Below are positions 8,338 through 17,153 of a stretch of DNA of 43,830 nucleotides, piece after piece. Origin of the DNA: Trueperaceae bacterium (GTDB lineage Bacteria > Deinococcota > Deinococci > Deinococcales > Trueperaceae). Made by a program: the position numbers and the translations under genes. The stretch spans positions 1 through 43,830 of the forward strand of contig JAGQHN010000033.1 in the NCBI GenBank assembly GCA_020431825.1. The letters run 5' to 3'. The notes beneath the pieces were generated by a model. The model did not search any database and was not told the origin of the DNA. It saw only the letters and a program-made list of their open reading frames with translations. Each line of letters starts with the position of its first letter. Position 1 is the first letter of the stretch.

Positions 8338-9303
8338 GTGAAGCCAGTCTTAAAAGTTGTTGACCTGGAAGTAAGTTACTATACCGATGCGGGTCGGGCA
8401 AAGGCACTTGACCGGGTAAACCTCGAGCTAAATGCTGGTGAAAAAATTGGTCTGGTGGGTGAGTCGGGTTCGGGTAAAAGTACCATGGCGCTCGCCATGA
8501 TGCGCATGATCAAACCTCCGGGGCGCATTGAACATGGTCAGGTGATCGTTGATGGAAATGATCTGACCAGCCTTTCGGATGAGCAGATGCTCAAGGCCAG
8601 ACTTAGCCAGATTGCCTATATTCCCCAGGGTGCGATGAACTCTCTGAATCCGGTGACGCGTATTGGCGCGCAGATGATTGACGCCATTAAAGCGCACTCA
8701 CCCAACATGCCCAAAGACAAGATGAGGGCACGTTCGTTAAAAGCCCTCGAGTCTGTTGAGCTTAAACCAGAAGTTTTTAGAATGTATGCTCATGAGCTTT
8801 CAGGGGGTATGAAACAGCGGGTCTGTATTGCTATTGGCATATTGCTCGAGCCCAAAGTCATTATTGCTGATGAACCTACCAGCGCGCTTGACGTGGTGAC
8901 GCAGCGGCAGGTCATGGAAACCATTAATAAAGTTCAGGCCGAAATTGGCGCTGCGGTAATTTTAATTGGTCACGACATGGGGCTTATGGCTCAGTCGATG
9001 GACAAAGTTGCGGTTATGTACGCAGGTCGTCTGGTAGAAGTGAGCACCGTTAAAGAAATGTTTACGGCGCCCAAGCACCCCTATTCTCAGGCACTCATAC
9101 GCAGTTTGCCCAAGCTAGATGTGCGCGGCGTCTTTCAAGGTATTCCGGGTTTGGCACCGTCACTTCTTCGCCTACCCTCTGGCTGCGCTTTTCACCCACG
9201 CTGTCAGGAAGCCATGGATAAATGTAAAACGCTCAGGCCAGAAAATCAGGTGCTGGCAAGCGGCAGTCGGGTGACCTGTCATTTATACGGAGAGGGGGCA
9301 TAA
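8338..9303 (+). CDS. Oligopeptide-type ABC transporter ATPase (DppD/OppD type)
   Basis: 321 aa ATPase. Walker A GESGSGKST near residue 41, Q-loop IPQGAMNSL, signature LSGGMKQR near 155, Walker B VIIADEPTSALD, and H-loop ILIGHDMG. It ends with the oligopeptide-transport C-terminal domain containing CAFHPRC and a further Cys pair, the usual Cys cluster of DppD/OppD. Start is GTG 8338 with GGAG overlapping the upstream stop region. With the next gene it forms the heterodimeric energising unit. Confidence 0.9.
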   Translation: MKPVLKVVDLEVSYYTDAGRAKALDRVNLELNAGEKIGLVGESGSGKSTMALAMMRMIKPPGRIEHGQVIVDGNDLTSLSDEQMLKARLSQIAYIPQGAMNSLNPVTRIGAQMIDAIKAHSPNMPKDKMRARSLKALESVELKPEVFRMYAHELSGGMKQRVCIAIGILLEPKVIIADEPTSALDVVTQRQVMETINKVQAEIGAAVILIGHDMGLMAQSMDKVAVMYAGRLVEVSTVKEMFTAPKHPYSQALIRSLPKLDVRGVFQGIPGLAPSLLRLPSGCAFHPRCQEAMDKCKTLRPENQVLASGSRVTCHLYGEGA

Positions 9304-9304
9304 G

Positions 9305-10300
9305 GTGGCAAATTTACTCGAGTTTAAAAATGTAAGCAAGATTTATAAACGCGGTAAAACTGAAACAGTTGCTCTAGATAATCTGTCCCTTACCCTGAAA
9401 GATGACGAACCTACCATTCTGACGGTTGCTGGAGAGAGTGGTAGCGGTAAAACCACACTGGCGATGTTGCTACTTGGTTTTATTGAACCTAGCCTGGGTC
9501 AAATTTATTATCAGGGTAAAGATATTAGTCTTTTGTCGGGGTCTGAGCGTATGAGTTTCCGTAAGGAAGTTCAGGCAGTCTTTCAAGACCCTTTTGCAGT
9601 GTTTAATCCGTTTTATACGGTTGAGCATTTGCTCGAGGTTCCCATTAAGCGTTTTAAACTGGCAAAGTCCAGAGCTGAAACCAGGGATAAAATGGCAGAG
9701 GCGCTCACTGCGGTAGGTTTGCAGCCCGATGAGATTTTTGGCCGTTTTCCCCACCAGCTTTCAGGGGGGCAGCGTCAGCGCATCAACATTGCCAGAGCGC
9801 TGGTGCTACGCCCTAAAATCCTGGTTGCAGATGAACCTGTGTCGATGGTTGATGCTTCCCTGCGCGCCAACATTCTTGAGACTTTGCGTACTTTGCAACG
9901 TAACTACGGTGTGTCTATTGTTTATATTACCCACGATTTGACAACGGCCTTTCACATTGCCAGTTCGATCATGGTTCTTTACCGTGGTTCGGTGATGGAG
10001 GCAGGCGGGGTTGAGCAGGTGATTAAATACCCACAGCACCCTTATACCCAGTTGCTGGTTGATTCGATTCCCTGGCCAGACCTTAATCGGCGCTGGGGGC
10101 AGACTGACCTCGAGCCCAGCGAAGACAGTGTTATCGGACAGGGCTGCAAATTTTATGCTCGCTGCCCCAAAGCTATGGAAGTCTGTAGATCCAGACCTCC
10201 TTTGTTTCAGCTCGAGCCCTATCAGACGGCCTCTTGTTTCTTGTATCAGGAAAAGCCCAAGCTCGAGTCTGAGCAGTTGTCAAAAACCTTGCCTGTTTAA
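9305..10300 (+). CDS. Oligopeptide-type ABC transporter ATPase (DppF/OppF type)
   Basis: 331 aa. Walker A GESGSGKTT near residue 44, Q-loop VFQDPFAVFNPFYTV, signature LSGGQRQR, Walker B ILVADEPVSMVDASLR, H-loop VYITHDLT, and the C-terminal oligo-HPY region with CKFYARC. Start GTG 9305 lies one base after the upstream TAA, preceded by AGAGGGGG. Last gene of the five-gene transporter operon, followed by a clear terminator. Confidence 0.9.
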   Translation: MANLLEFKNVSKIYKRGKTETVALDNLSLTLKDDEPTILTVAGESGSGKTTLAMLLLGFIEPSLGQIYYQGKDISLLSGSERMSFRKEVQAVFQDPFAVFNPFYTVEHLLEVPIKRFKLAKSRAETRDKMAEALTAVGLQPDEIFGRFPHQLSGGQRQRINIARALVLRPKILVADEPVSMVDASLRANILETLRTLQRNYGVSIVYITHDLTTAFHIASSIMVLYRGSVMEAGGVEQVIKYPQHPYTQLLVDSIPWPDLNRRWGQTDLEPSEDSVIGQGCKFYARCPKAMEVCRSRPPLFQLEPYQTASCFLYQEKPKLESEQLSKTLPV

Positions 10301-10325
10301 GGTTCCTGAGATGCGAAGGACAAAA

Positions 10326-10355
10326 GGGAGCGCTAGTAAAATCTAGCGCTCTTCT
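10326..10355 (+). terminator. Rho-independent terminator of the ABC transporter operon
   Basis: GAGCGCTAG 10328-10336 pairs with CTAGCGCTC 10343-10351 (9 perfect bp, loop TAAAAT), extended by two G-U pairs, followed by TTCTCTT. It sits 25 nt after the DppF-type stop. Confidence 0.75.
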
Positions 10356-10460
10356 CTTAGTCCATCACTAAAATCGTTTGGACGAGATTTAGGGATTTGA
10401 CTGACACGGTTTAAGCTCTCTCTAGAAATTTAACAAGTTAAAATCCTATGCAGTTACTGC

Positions 10461-10856
10461 TTAAGCTTTATGTCGCCTCAATAAATACCAAATGGCACTA
10501 ACCGTCAGCAAACCAGTGCCCAACGCAACATTAGTTTCTATAATAATTTGACCTTGAGTTAAGACAAAGGTTGCTATAGCTCCAGATACATAGGCAAGTA
10601 CGGAAACTTGCAAACGATATGAAGGAGCAACAACTGTAGGGAAAATAATGACTAAAATAGCGGCAACTCCTGAAAAAGCAGGAACTAAAAACGAACTTAT
10701 TTTCATATGCCATGAGGCGATACAAGCGCCTGATACCATCATGTCTGTCGGACACAAGCTAGTAAGAAAACCATGGGCCAATAGCCCAAGGAATAATGCA
10801 AGAAACCAACCTAAAAAAGCCGCTGGAATAGCGAGAATCCACCGAGCTATCGTCAA
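10461..10856 (-). CDS. Small four-helix membrane protein, unknown function
   Basis: 131 aa from TTG 10854-10856, which has a strong GGGGGGAG site 7 nt upstream. A longer version starting at ATG 10899-10901 (146 aa) is possible: there AAGGA abuts the ATG and overlaps the upstream gene's stop. Four hydrophobic segments are visible: AIPAAFLGWFLALFLGLL, SSFLVPAFSGVAAILVIIF, VSVLAYVSGAIATFVL and GLLTVSAIWYLL. It ends with RRHKA. I recognise no family. It lies directly after the VOC gene in the same orientation, so the two are probably cotranscribed. Confidence 0.55.
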   Translation of the reverse strand: MTIARWILAIPAAFLGWFLALFLGLLAHGFLTSLCPTDMMVSGACIASWHMKISSFLVPAFSGVAAILVIIFPTVVAPSYRLQVSVLAYVSGAIATFVLTQGQIIIETNVALGTGLLTVSAIWYLLRRHKA

Positions 10857-10904
10857 TTCACTTCTCCCCCCTTTTGTAAAGAAAGGTCGGGTAGGATTCA
10901 TTCC

Positions 10905-11309
10905 TTACCAGTTAACGATGCACTCCCCGCCGTGGTACTGCAAGCTTTCATCGGTGTATTCATGAAACTCTATACGCACACCGTTCGGGTCAGTAACCCA
11001 AACCTGCCAGGAATGGTCAACGCCTAACTTTTTTTGCCCAATCTCATAACCGTAGCTCTTTATACGTTCGATAAGGCCATCCATGCCTTCGACTTCTATA
11101 GCGATGTGATTAATATTACCAGGGGCTCCTGGTTTACCTAAGAAAACTTCTATGAAAGTGGTTTGACCCAGCTTGACATAGTATCCAAAAGGCTTACCTT
11201 CTTTGATAAAGTCAAAGCCCTTTTCTAAGCCTAAAGCTTCAAAGTAAAACCTCGAGGTTGCATCTAAATCTTCGGTAAAAATACAGGCGTGCGCGAGTTG
11301 CTTAATCAT
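10905..11309 (-). CDS. VOC-family (glyoxalase/dioxygenase fold) protein
   Basis: 134 aa from ATG 11307-11309, with GGAGG 5 nt upstream; the in-frame GTG at 11321 is less likely. Single VOC domain with beta-alpha-beta-beta-beta modules. The N-terminal HACIFTEDLDATSRFYFEALGL carries the first metal-ligand His, HIAIEV the second, and VTDPNGVRIEFHEYT the C-terminal Glu/His region. Such small proteins act as glyoxalases, epimerases or resistance proteins, and the substrate cannot be assigned. Candidate -10 and -35 elements on the minus strand upstream are weak. Confidence 0.8.
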   Translation of the reverse strand: MIKQLAHACIFTEDLDATSRFYFEALGLEKGFDFIKEGKPFGYYVKLGQTTFIEVFLGKPGAPGNINHIAIEVEGMDGLIERIKSYGYEIGQKKLGVDHSWQVWVTDPNGVRIEFHEYTDESLQYHGGECIVNW

Positions 11310-11502
11310 TAAATCCTCCACTTGCTTGTTTTGGCTAGTTTAAAACTTCTTAGCCTTACGCAACGTCTTGTTTGCATAGCGACAATCTATTCGTCAAGAA
11401 AACGCGATATATTTCCTCTTTTCTTGGGATTTTGGGCTTTTCTCTTTAGGCTGGTTTTATGCGCAAAGGTGAAAGATTAAGACATTCTTAATTCTTCCCT
11501 AC

Positions 11503-11536
11503 TTGACACATTATGTGTAATTTACACATAATGTGT
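11503..11536 (+). promoter_or_regulatory. Promoter embedded in a 31-nt perfect inverted repeat (operator)
   Basis: TTGACA 11503-11508 and CATAAT 11527-11532, spaced 18 nt, form a strong promoter 30 nt ahead of the VIT-VWA start. A perfect inverted repeat covers it: ACACATTATGTGTAA 11506-11520, one central T, then the exact complement 11522-11536. Each arm is itself nearly palindromic (ACACAT..ATGTGT), as expected for two dimers of a repressor. Occupancy would block both promoter boxes. No obvious cognate repressor gene is adjacent. Confidence 0.8.
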
Positions 11537-11561
11537 ATAGAAGCTGTAAAAGGAGTTGATT

Positions 11562-13724
11562 ATGTCACTGCCCCGCCCCAATCCTCAAGAAGACAAACTA
11601 AGGCTCGAGACCCTCTTGCATGTCCTGATTACTTTGCTGGTCGTGTCAGGTTTACTGTTCATTGCCAGAGCGCAGGAAGAGCGGGTAAATCTGGATGATT
11701 TGCGCTCAGGCGAGCTTTTGTTTTATACCGATACCCCTGGCAGCTACCTGCCTGCTACTCGAGTCTCGAGCCAGGTTAATATGCAAATTACGGGCATGGT
11801 CGCAAGGGTTACCCTGTCTCAGCAATTCCAAAATACTGGCGAAGGCTGGACAGAAGCGATCTATGTTTTTCCTTTGCCCGAAGATGCTGCGGTGGACAGC
11901 CTGAAAATGCATATCGGTGAGCGCGTGATTGTGGGTGAGATCAAGCGGGAAGATGAGGCCAGAGCTGTCTATGAAGAGGCGAAAGAAGCTGGGCAGCAGA
12001 CCAGTCTGGTTGAGCAAGAACGACCCAATATGTTTACCACTTCGGTTGCCAATATTGGACCAGGAGAGACCATTATCATTGAGATTTCTTATCTGGAAAC
12101 TTTGCGCTATGACTCGGGCACGTTTAGTTTGCGCTTTCCGTTAGCCATTACGCCCCGCTATATCCCTGGGCAGCCGCTCATAGAGGAAAGCGAGAAAACC
12201 TACAACCCTTTAGCCACAGGCTGGGCAGCCAACACCGATCAGGTTCCTGATGCACAGAGCATTACTCCTCCTTATCTCAAATCAGGTGTGGGCAATACTG
12301 TTACCATTCATGCTGTGATTGATGCTGGTTTTAAACTTGCCAGCTTAGAGAGTCGCTACCACCAGACCACCATGAGCGAAAAAGAGGGAATATATAGCCT
12401 CGAGCTAACAGGTGAGGTACCTGCCGATAAAGATTTTGAACTGGTCTGGACACCCGAAGTGGGAGCAGAACCGGGGGCCGCTGTTTTTGCCGAGACCTGG
12501 GAAAGCGAGTCTTACGCCTTACTTATGCTGATGCCTCCTGCTTTGTCCAACACAAGCCTGCCTGCCCCTGCCAGAGAGGTCATCCTGATTATTGATACCT
12601 CGGGTTCGATGGAAGGGACCTCAATTGTGCAAGCCAAAGAGGCGGTGCAGCTTGCACTATCTCGCTTAAAACCTGCGGACCGTTTTAACGTGATTGAATT
12701 TAATGACGCTGCCTCATCCCTTTTTAGAACGCCAAGAGAGGCAAACGCTGCCAATTTGCGTCTGGCAGAGCGTTTTGTGAATCAACTGAGAGCAGATGGC
12801 GGTACAGAGATGCGCTCGGCTTTAGAGCTTGCCTTTCAAACCCAGGCCGCTGAAGGCTATCTGGGACAGGTGGTCTTTATGACCGATGGCAGCGTGGGAA
12901 ATGAAGCCGAACTTTTTGCTCTGATTGAGCGTGAGCTAGGTAGTCATCGTCTTTTTACCGTGGGCATAGGCTCAGCACCGAACAGCTACTTTATGCGCAA
13001 AGCCGCTGAGTTTGGTCGGGGCACCTATACCTTTATCAGTGACCTGGGGGAAACCGGGGAGAAAATGAGTGAACTGTTTGTCAAGCTCGAGCAACCTGTC
13101 TTAACGGGGCTCGAGCTAAAGCTTCCAGCTGGTAGTGACGTTTACCCTAAAACGGTTCCTGATCTCTACCTTGGCGAACCTGTCCTGGTCAGTGTCAAGT
13201 TGTCAGCTCAGGGTGGTGAAGCTGTTCTCAGTGGCAATCTGAACGGCGAAGCCTGGACGCGGCGCCTCAGTCTAAGCAATCCAGGTAGTCAAAATGGCAT
13301 CTCACAACTCTGGGCCAGAGCCAAAATCGAAGAACTGAATGACGAGCTAATTCGTGGAGGTAACTGGGAAATTCTAGAAGAAGATATTACTCAGCTTGCC
13401 CTCAAACACCATCTGGTAACGGATTACACCAGTCTGATTGCGGTTGATAAAACCCCAGTTCGTCCTGCCAATGAGGTTCTAGAAACTGAGTCTATTCCAC
13501 AAAACTTGCCAGCAGGTCAGAGTTATGAAGCCATTTTTGGAGAAGCTGATGCAATGGCGGCACCGCTTGCTCCTGCGCCGGCTATGATGATGAAAACCAA
13601 TCAGGCGGTGGGCTTTGCTGATACCGCTACCCTTGCACCCCTTAACCTTATTATTGGACTTATCACCTTGCTGCTGGCCTTCCTCCTGCTGGTACAGGTA
13701 AGTCGTAGCAGGATGCGCGCATGA
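11562..13724 (+). CDS. VIT-VWA protein with C-terminal sorting-like signal (class GN sortase partner)
   Basis: 720 aa from ATG 11562 (AGGAG 6 nt upstream; the TTG at 11556 is rejected). An N-terminal membrane segment (about 20-40) is followed by a VIT domain (about 55-185; QVNMQITGMVARVTLSQQF, RPNMFTTSVANIGPGE). A von Willebrand A domain (about 340-510) follows with a MIDAS site: DTSGSMEGTS, GGTEMRSAL and FMTDGS. The C-terminus is a low-complexity linker, FADTAT-APL, a hydrophobic stretch and a basic tail (SRSRMRA). This matches the proteobacterial sortase-target family, whose signal is LPxTAT followed by APL, but here the LP pair is replaced by FA. The stop overlaps the sortase start (ATGA). 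Probably an envelope-anchored, metal-dependent adhesion or scaffold protein. Confidence 0.88.
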   Translation: MSLPRPNPQEDKLRLETLLHVLITLLVVSGLLFIARAQEERVNLDDLRSGELLFYTDTPGSYLPATRVSSQVNMQITGMVARVTLSQQFQNTGEGWTEAIYVFPLPEDAAVDSLKMHIGERVIVGEIKREDEARAVYEEAKEAGQQTSLVEQERPNMFTTSVANIGPGETIIIEISYLETLRYDSGTFSLRFPLAITPRYIPGQPLIEESEKTYNPLATGWAANTDQVPDAQSITPPYLKSGVGNTVTIHAVIDAGFKLASLESRYHQTTMSEKEGIYSLELTGEVPADKDFELVWTPEVGAEPGAAVFAETWESESYALLMLMPPALSNTSLPAPAREVILIIDTSGSMEGTSIVQAKEAVQLALSRLKPADRFNVIEFNDAASSLFRTPREANAANLRLAERFVNQLRADGGTEMRSALELAFQTQAAEGYLGQVVFMTDGSVGNEAELFALIERELGSHRLFTVGIGSAPNSYFMRKAAEFGRGTYTFISDLGETGEKMSELFVKLEQPVLTGLELKLPAGSDVYPKTVPDLYLGEPVLVSVKLSAQGGEAVLSGNLNGEAWTRRLSLSNPGSQNGISQLWARAKIEELNDELIRGGNWEILEEDITQLALKHHLVTDYTSLIAVDKTPVRPANEVLETESIPQNLPAGQSYEAIFGEADAMAAPLAPAPAMMMKTNQAVGFADTATLAPLNLIIGLITLLLAFLLLVQVSRSRMRA

Positions 13725-14305
13725 GACAGCGCATCCTGCTCTTAAATCTGGCGGTAGTTTTACTTTTTGGCCTGGGTTTCTGGCAATTTGGCAGAGGGCT
13801 ATACCTTATGGCGAAAGCCCAGCTTGCTCAGGTTTTACTCGAGCATGCCTGGGAAAAAACGCTGGCAGGTGACCCCGATGCCCGTCCCTGGCCCTGGGCT
13901 GACACACACCCGGTGGCTCGTATTCGGGTGCCGAACCTGGGAATAGACCAGATTGTACTTTCAGGAAGCAGTGGGCGAAACCTGGCTTTTGGCCCGACCT
14001 TTCAGCTGGCAAGCTACCAGCCTGGCGAGGGCACAACCATTTTGAGCGGTCACCGTGACACGCATTTTAAATTCTTAAAAGATGTCCAGCCTGGTGACAT
14101 GATTTTTGTGGAAACACCTGAGGGGCTCGAGTACAGCTATGAAGTGAGTCAGACTGAAATTGCCGACATTAGAAACAGTCAGCTACGGCTAGATGATACA
14201 GATAGGCTGGTGCTGGTCACCTGTTATCCCTTTAATGTGCTGGCAGCCAGCGGCCCGCTGCGTTATGTAGTGACGGCGAAACCACTGCTTTTTGCTAGCC
14301 GCTAA
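13721..14305 (+). CDS. Class GN sortase
   Basis: 194 aa. One N-terminal membrane anchor (LLLNLAVVLLFGLGFWQFG), then the GN-specific PWPWADTHPVARI motif and the sortase barrel. Catalytic residues are visible: His111 in LSGHRDTHF, Cys168 in LVTCYPF and Arg181 in PLRYVV. Class GN sortases are found in Gram-negative bacteria beside a single dedicated VIT-VWA substrate, exactly the arrangement here with a 4-nt overlap. Reaction: cysteine transpeptidation at a C-terminal TAT-type signal. It supports a diderm host. Confidence 0.92.
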   Translation: MRQRILLLNLAVVLLFGLGFWQFGRGLYLMAKAQLAQVLLEHAWEKTLAGDPDARPWPWADTHPVARIRVPNLGIDQIVLSGSSGRNLAFGPTFQLASYQPGEGTTILSGHRDTHFKFLKDVQPGDMIFVETPEGLEYSYEVSQTEIADIRNSQLRLDDTDRLVLVTCYPFNVLAASGPLRYVVTAKPLLFASR

Positions 14306-14342
14306 TATCGGAGCTTTCACGTTTACCATAACAGGGAGAGTT

Positions 14343-14348
14343 TAGAAT
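14343..14348 (+). promoter_or_regulatory. -10 box of the SWIM/MoxR operon
   Basis: TAGAAT lies 7 nt upstream of ATG 14356, which would make the transcript start at or next to the start codon (leaderless). A convincing -35 is not visible; AGGGC could alternatively serve as a weak ribosome site. Confidence 0.4.
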
Positions 14349-14355
14349 AGGGCTA

Positions 14356-15678
14356 ATGTCAAGTTGGACGTTGGCCCAGGTTGAAGCACTTTCCCCCGAT
14401 AGTGCATCCTTAAAAGCTTCTGCAAAATTAACCGCTGCTAAGTGGTCAAACCTTGGCCAAGTAGAAACTGCTCTTTGGGGAGAATGTCAGGGAAGTGGTA
14501 AAACTCCTTATCTGACGCGTATTGATTTAACAGGACCAGCTTTTAAGTGTTCCTGTCCAAGCCGAAAGTTTCCCTGCAAACATGCTCTGGCCCTCTTTAA
14601 ACTCTGGGTTCAGGATTCCCCTAGATTTAAGGCCAGTAACCCACCTGCATGGCTAACGGAGTGGCTAGACTCGAGGGCCAGTCGTAAAGAAAATACTGAG
14701 AAAAAAGCGACCGCTCTCGTTGATGAAGTGGCCCAGGCCAAGCGCGTTGCTGCCAGAGAAGAAAAGGTTGAGGCGGGGCTGGCTGAACTGGAACTCTGGC
14801 TACACGACCTTTTGCGTACTGGGCTTATGGGCTTAAGCAGCAAGCCTGGTCGCTACCTAGATGATATGGCTGCCAGACTGGTAGACGCTCAAGCCCCAGG
14901 ACTGGCTCGTTTGCTTAAAGATTTGCCCGCGCTCATGATGTCAGGTACTGACTGGACGCAGGATGTGCTTGCTTGCCTGGGTAATTTGCAGCTCATTATC
15001 TCAGCTTATAGGCGGCAAGAGGACTTGCCCGAAACCGTTCGGGCTGATTTGCGCCGGGTGCTGGGCTGGAATGATAATCAAAAAGAACTGCAAGGTAACG
15101 AGGGTCTAGCAGATAGCTGGCTGGTATTGGCCCAGCTAAGCAGTCAAGAAGACCGCTTGCAGGTACGCCGCAGCTGGCTATGGGGCAAAGAGACTGGAAA
15201 GGTTGCGCTTATCCTCGAGTTTAGTTTTGCAGGTCAGACGTTTCAGTATCCTCTGGTGGTTGGGCAAAAGTTTGAGATGGAGCTGGTTTACTTTCCCAGT
15301 CAGTATCCGCTGAGAGCGGTTCCCAAAGAGCTACAAATGGGGGGAAAGATTGGGTTTGAGGAAAAAAGAGGACTAAGACTACATCCTCATTTTGATGCTT
15401 GTCTGGCAGCCTATGCTGAGGCGCTGGCAGCCAACTGCTGGCTCGAGCAGTTTCCGCTAGCGATTACCAAGGTTGCGCCATTAATGCATGATGGTCGGCT
15501 GGTTTTGGTTGATGAACAAAACAAAACCCTTCCTCTAAGCCCTGTTTTCACTGAAGGCTGGCGTCTCATGGCGCTTAGTGGCGGAGAGCCATGCGATCTT
15601 GTTGCCGAGTGGGATGGCAAGACACTTTTACCCCTGGCAATCTGGCAAGAGCAACCTGTTTCTTTGAGAGGGACCTAG
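14356..15678 (+). CDS. SWIM zinc-finger protein
   Basis: 440 aa, soluble. The SWIM motif CxCx6CxH is complete at about residues 66-77 (CSCPSRKFPCKH). This is a zinc-binding module used for DNA or protein contacts. It is followed by a charged, probably coiled-coil segment (about 110-145, rich in Glu, Lys and Ala) and a long alpha/beta C-terminal part without a recognised domain. First gene of a five-gene cassette; its stop overlaps the next start by one base (TAGTG). In other genomes SWIM proteins of this size recur beside MoxR, DUF5682 and CoxE-type VWA genes. I know of no established biochemical role. Confidence 0.85.
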   Translation: MSSWTLAQVEALSPDSASLKASAKLTAAKWSNLGQVETALWGECQGSGKTPYLTRIDLTGPAFKCSCPSRKFPCKHALALFKLWVQDSPRFKASNPPAWLTEWLDSRASRKENTEKKATALVDEVAQAKRVAAREEKVEAGLAELELWLHDLLRTGLMGLSSKPGRYLDDMAARLVDAQAPGLARLLKDLPALMMSGTDWTQDVLACLGNLQLIISAYRRQEDLPETVRADLRRVLGWNDNQKELQGNEGLADSWLVLAQLSSQEDRLQVRRSWLWGKETGKVALILEFSFAGQTFQYPLVVGQKFEMELVYFPSQYPLRAVPKELQMGGKIGFEEKRGLRLHPHFDACLAAYAEALAANCWLEQFPLAITKVAPLMHDGRLVLVDEQNKTLPLSPVFTEGWRLMALSGGEPCDLVAEWDGKTLLPLAIWQEQPVSLRGT

Positions 15679-17153
15679 TGCAAAGCTATCTGGACGCTTT
15701 AAGCACGGCCGCCCTACTGGGTACGGAGAAGCGCAGTTTGCCAGACCTGCCTGAGAGGCTGCAGCACTTGGTCAAGCCCCAAGCTACTATAGAAGCACAA
15801 CTTCTGGTAGCAGGCGTAGCTGCCAAGCTTTATGTGCAGGTTGCGCAAGATGCAAAACAAAATCTTCATTCACGAAGAGCTGCGGCAGCAGAGGAGAAAT
15901 TAGAAGTCATTTCTGAAAAGGCAGCGTCTTATCTGGGGCAGTTTATTCAAGGGCGACAACAGGGCCTATTGCAGGAATTTTTGACCGTTGCCGCTCAACA
16001 CCATAAGCGAGTCCCCTTTTACTACTTGCCAGATTTGCTCGAGCTTGCCCGCATGAATAGCCAGTTACGAGAACAGCTTAGAGCCTGCATAGGGGAGCGG
16101 GGTCACTGGTTGGCAGCGCAAAACAGTCAGTGGGGCTTTGCCCTAGGTGATGATCAGCCACTTGAGCGTTTTGAAACGGGCAGTTTAACTGAGCGACTTA
16201 TTGCCTTTAGGACGATGCGGCAGACTGACCCCGAGAATGCCAGACAAAGGCTCGAGGCTGACTGGACAAAAAATAGTGCCAAAGACCGAACTGCTTTGTT
16301 AGAAGGTCTAACAGAAGGTTTGAGTCTTTCGGATGAAAGCTTTTTGGAGGAGGCCCTAAAAGATAGAAGCGCCAGTGTGCGTGCTGCTGCTGCTGAGCTT
16401 TTGAGTCAGTTGCCAGATGCTGCTTATACAGAGCGAATGAAGCTTAGAGCGAAAGGTCTTCTGAGCTATAAACCTGCAGGTATGCTTGGGTTAAAAGGTG
16501 CGGGTCTGGAACTCAGTTTACCAAATCCTCCCGAAACCGAGGAGGACGGTATCGAAGTACCCAGCGTGGTAAAGGGTATGGGAAAAAAGGCCTGGTGGTT
16601 CAAGCAGATCGTGGCTCGAGTTCCCCTAAGTTTTTGGCCAGCTGAGGTTAAAAAGCTTCTGGAAGCTGCCAAAAAAGAAGACAAAGATCTGCTTTTTGAA
16701 GCTTTTGTAGCTGCGACTATTCGCTTTAAGGATAGCCAAACTGCCCGCAGCCTTATTGACTTCGATGAAAAAGGCGTTCACCTTTCTAGTCTCTTGCCGC
16801 TTATACCTCATGAGGAGGTCTCAGACCTGGCTCTTGCTCTAATAAATAGGTTTTCCGAGCTAAGCTACAGTCATCCGCTGATACAGTTACTTGGTCTCTA
16901 CCGTTTTGACTGGTCGGAGACATTTACCAAGAAATTTAAAGAAAGTTTGAAAAAAAGTTTGCAGGGCAAAAATACCTGGGAACTTAGGCGGGTTTTGGAG
17001 CTCTTTGCTGAAGCTATACCTCCAGAGCAGCTCGAGTCTTTAAAACCCTTGTTATCTCAAGATACCGACCACCCACACAGTGCGGCTTACCGTGATTTTT
17101 TAGCCAAGCTCGAGTTAAGAGGTGCCATGATCGCCTCGCTTAAGGAGACCTAA
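15678..17153 (+). CDS. DUF5691-type protein of the MoxR/VWA cassette
   Basis: 491 aa from GTG 15678, chosen because GAGAGGG precedes it and the GTG overlaps the upstream TAG. The open frame continues upstream to 15591, but that part is a shadow of the SWIM gene. The N-terminus YLDALSTAALLGTEKRSLP is the recognisable family signature. The remainder is helical, Leu/Glu-rich, with repeated helix pairs (for example SASVRAAAAELLSQLPD) that look HEAT-like, suggesting a scaffold. No catalytic motif is visible. It is translationally coupled to genes on both sides by one-base overlaps. Confidence 0.75.
   Translation: MQSYLDALSTAALLGTEKRSLPDLPERLQHLVKPQATIEAQLLVAGVAAKLYVQVAQDAKQNLHSRRAAAAEEKLEVISEKAASYLGQFIQGRQQGLLQEFLTVAAQHHKRVPFYYLPDLLELARMNSQLREQLRACIGERGHWLAAQNSQWGFALGDDQPLERFETGSLTERLIAFRTMRQTDPENARQRLEADWTKNSAKDRTALLEGLTEGLSLSDESFLEEALKDRSASVRAAAAELLSQLPDAAYTERMKLRAKGLLSYKPAGMLGLKGAGLELSLPNPPETEEDGIEVPSVVKGMGKKAWWFKQIVARVPLSFWPAEVKKLLEAAKKEDKDLLFEAFVAATIRFKDSQTARSLIDFDEKGVHLSSLLPLIPHEEVSDLALALINRFSELSYSHPLIQLLGLYRFDWSETFTKKFKESLKKSLQGKNTWELRRVLELFAEAIPPEQLESLKPLLSQDTDHPHSAAYRDFLAKLELRGAMIASLKET

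Noticed and set aside
10854..10901. N-terminal extension of the small membrane protein to ATG 10901
   Set aside because: Its AAGGA abuts the ATG with no spacing, whereas TTG 10856 has a well-placed GGGGGGAG; the longer form is not excluded.
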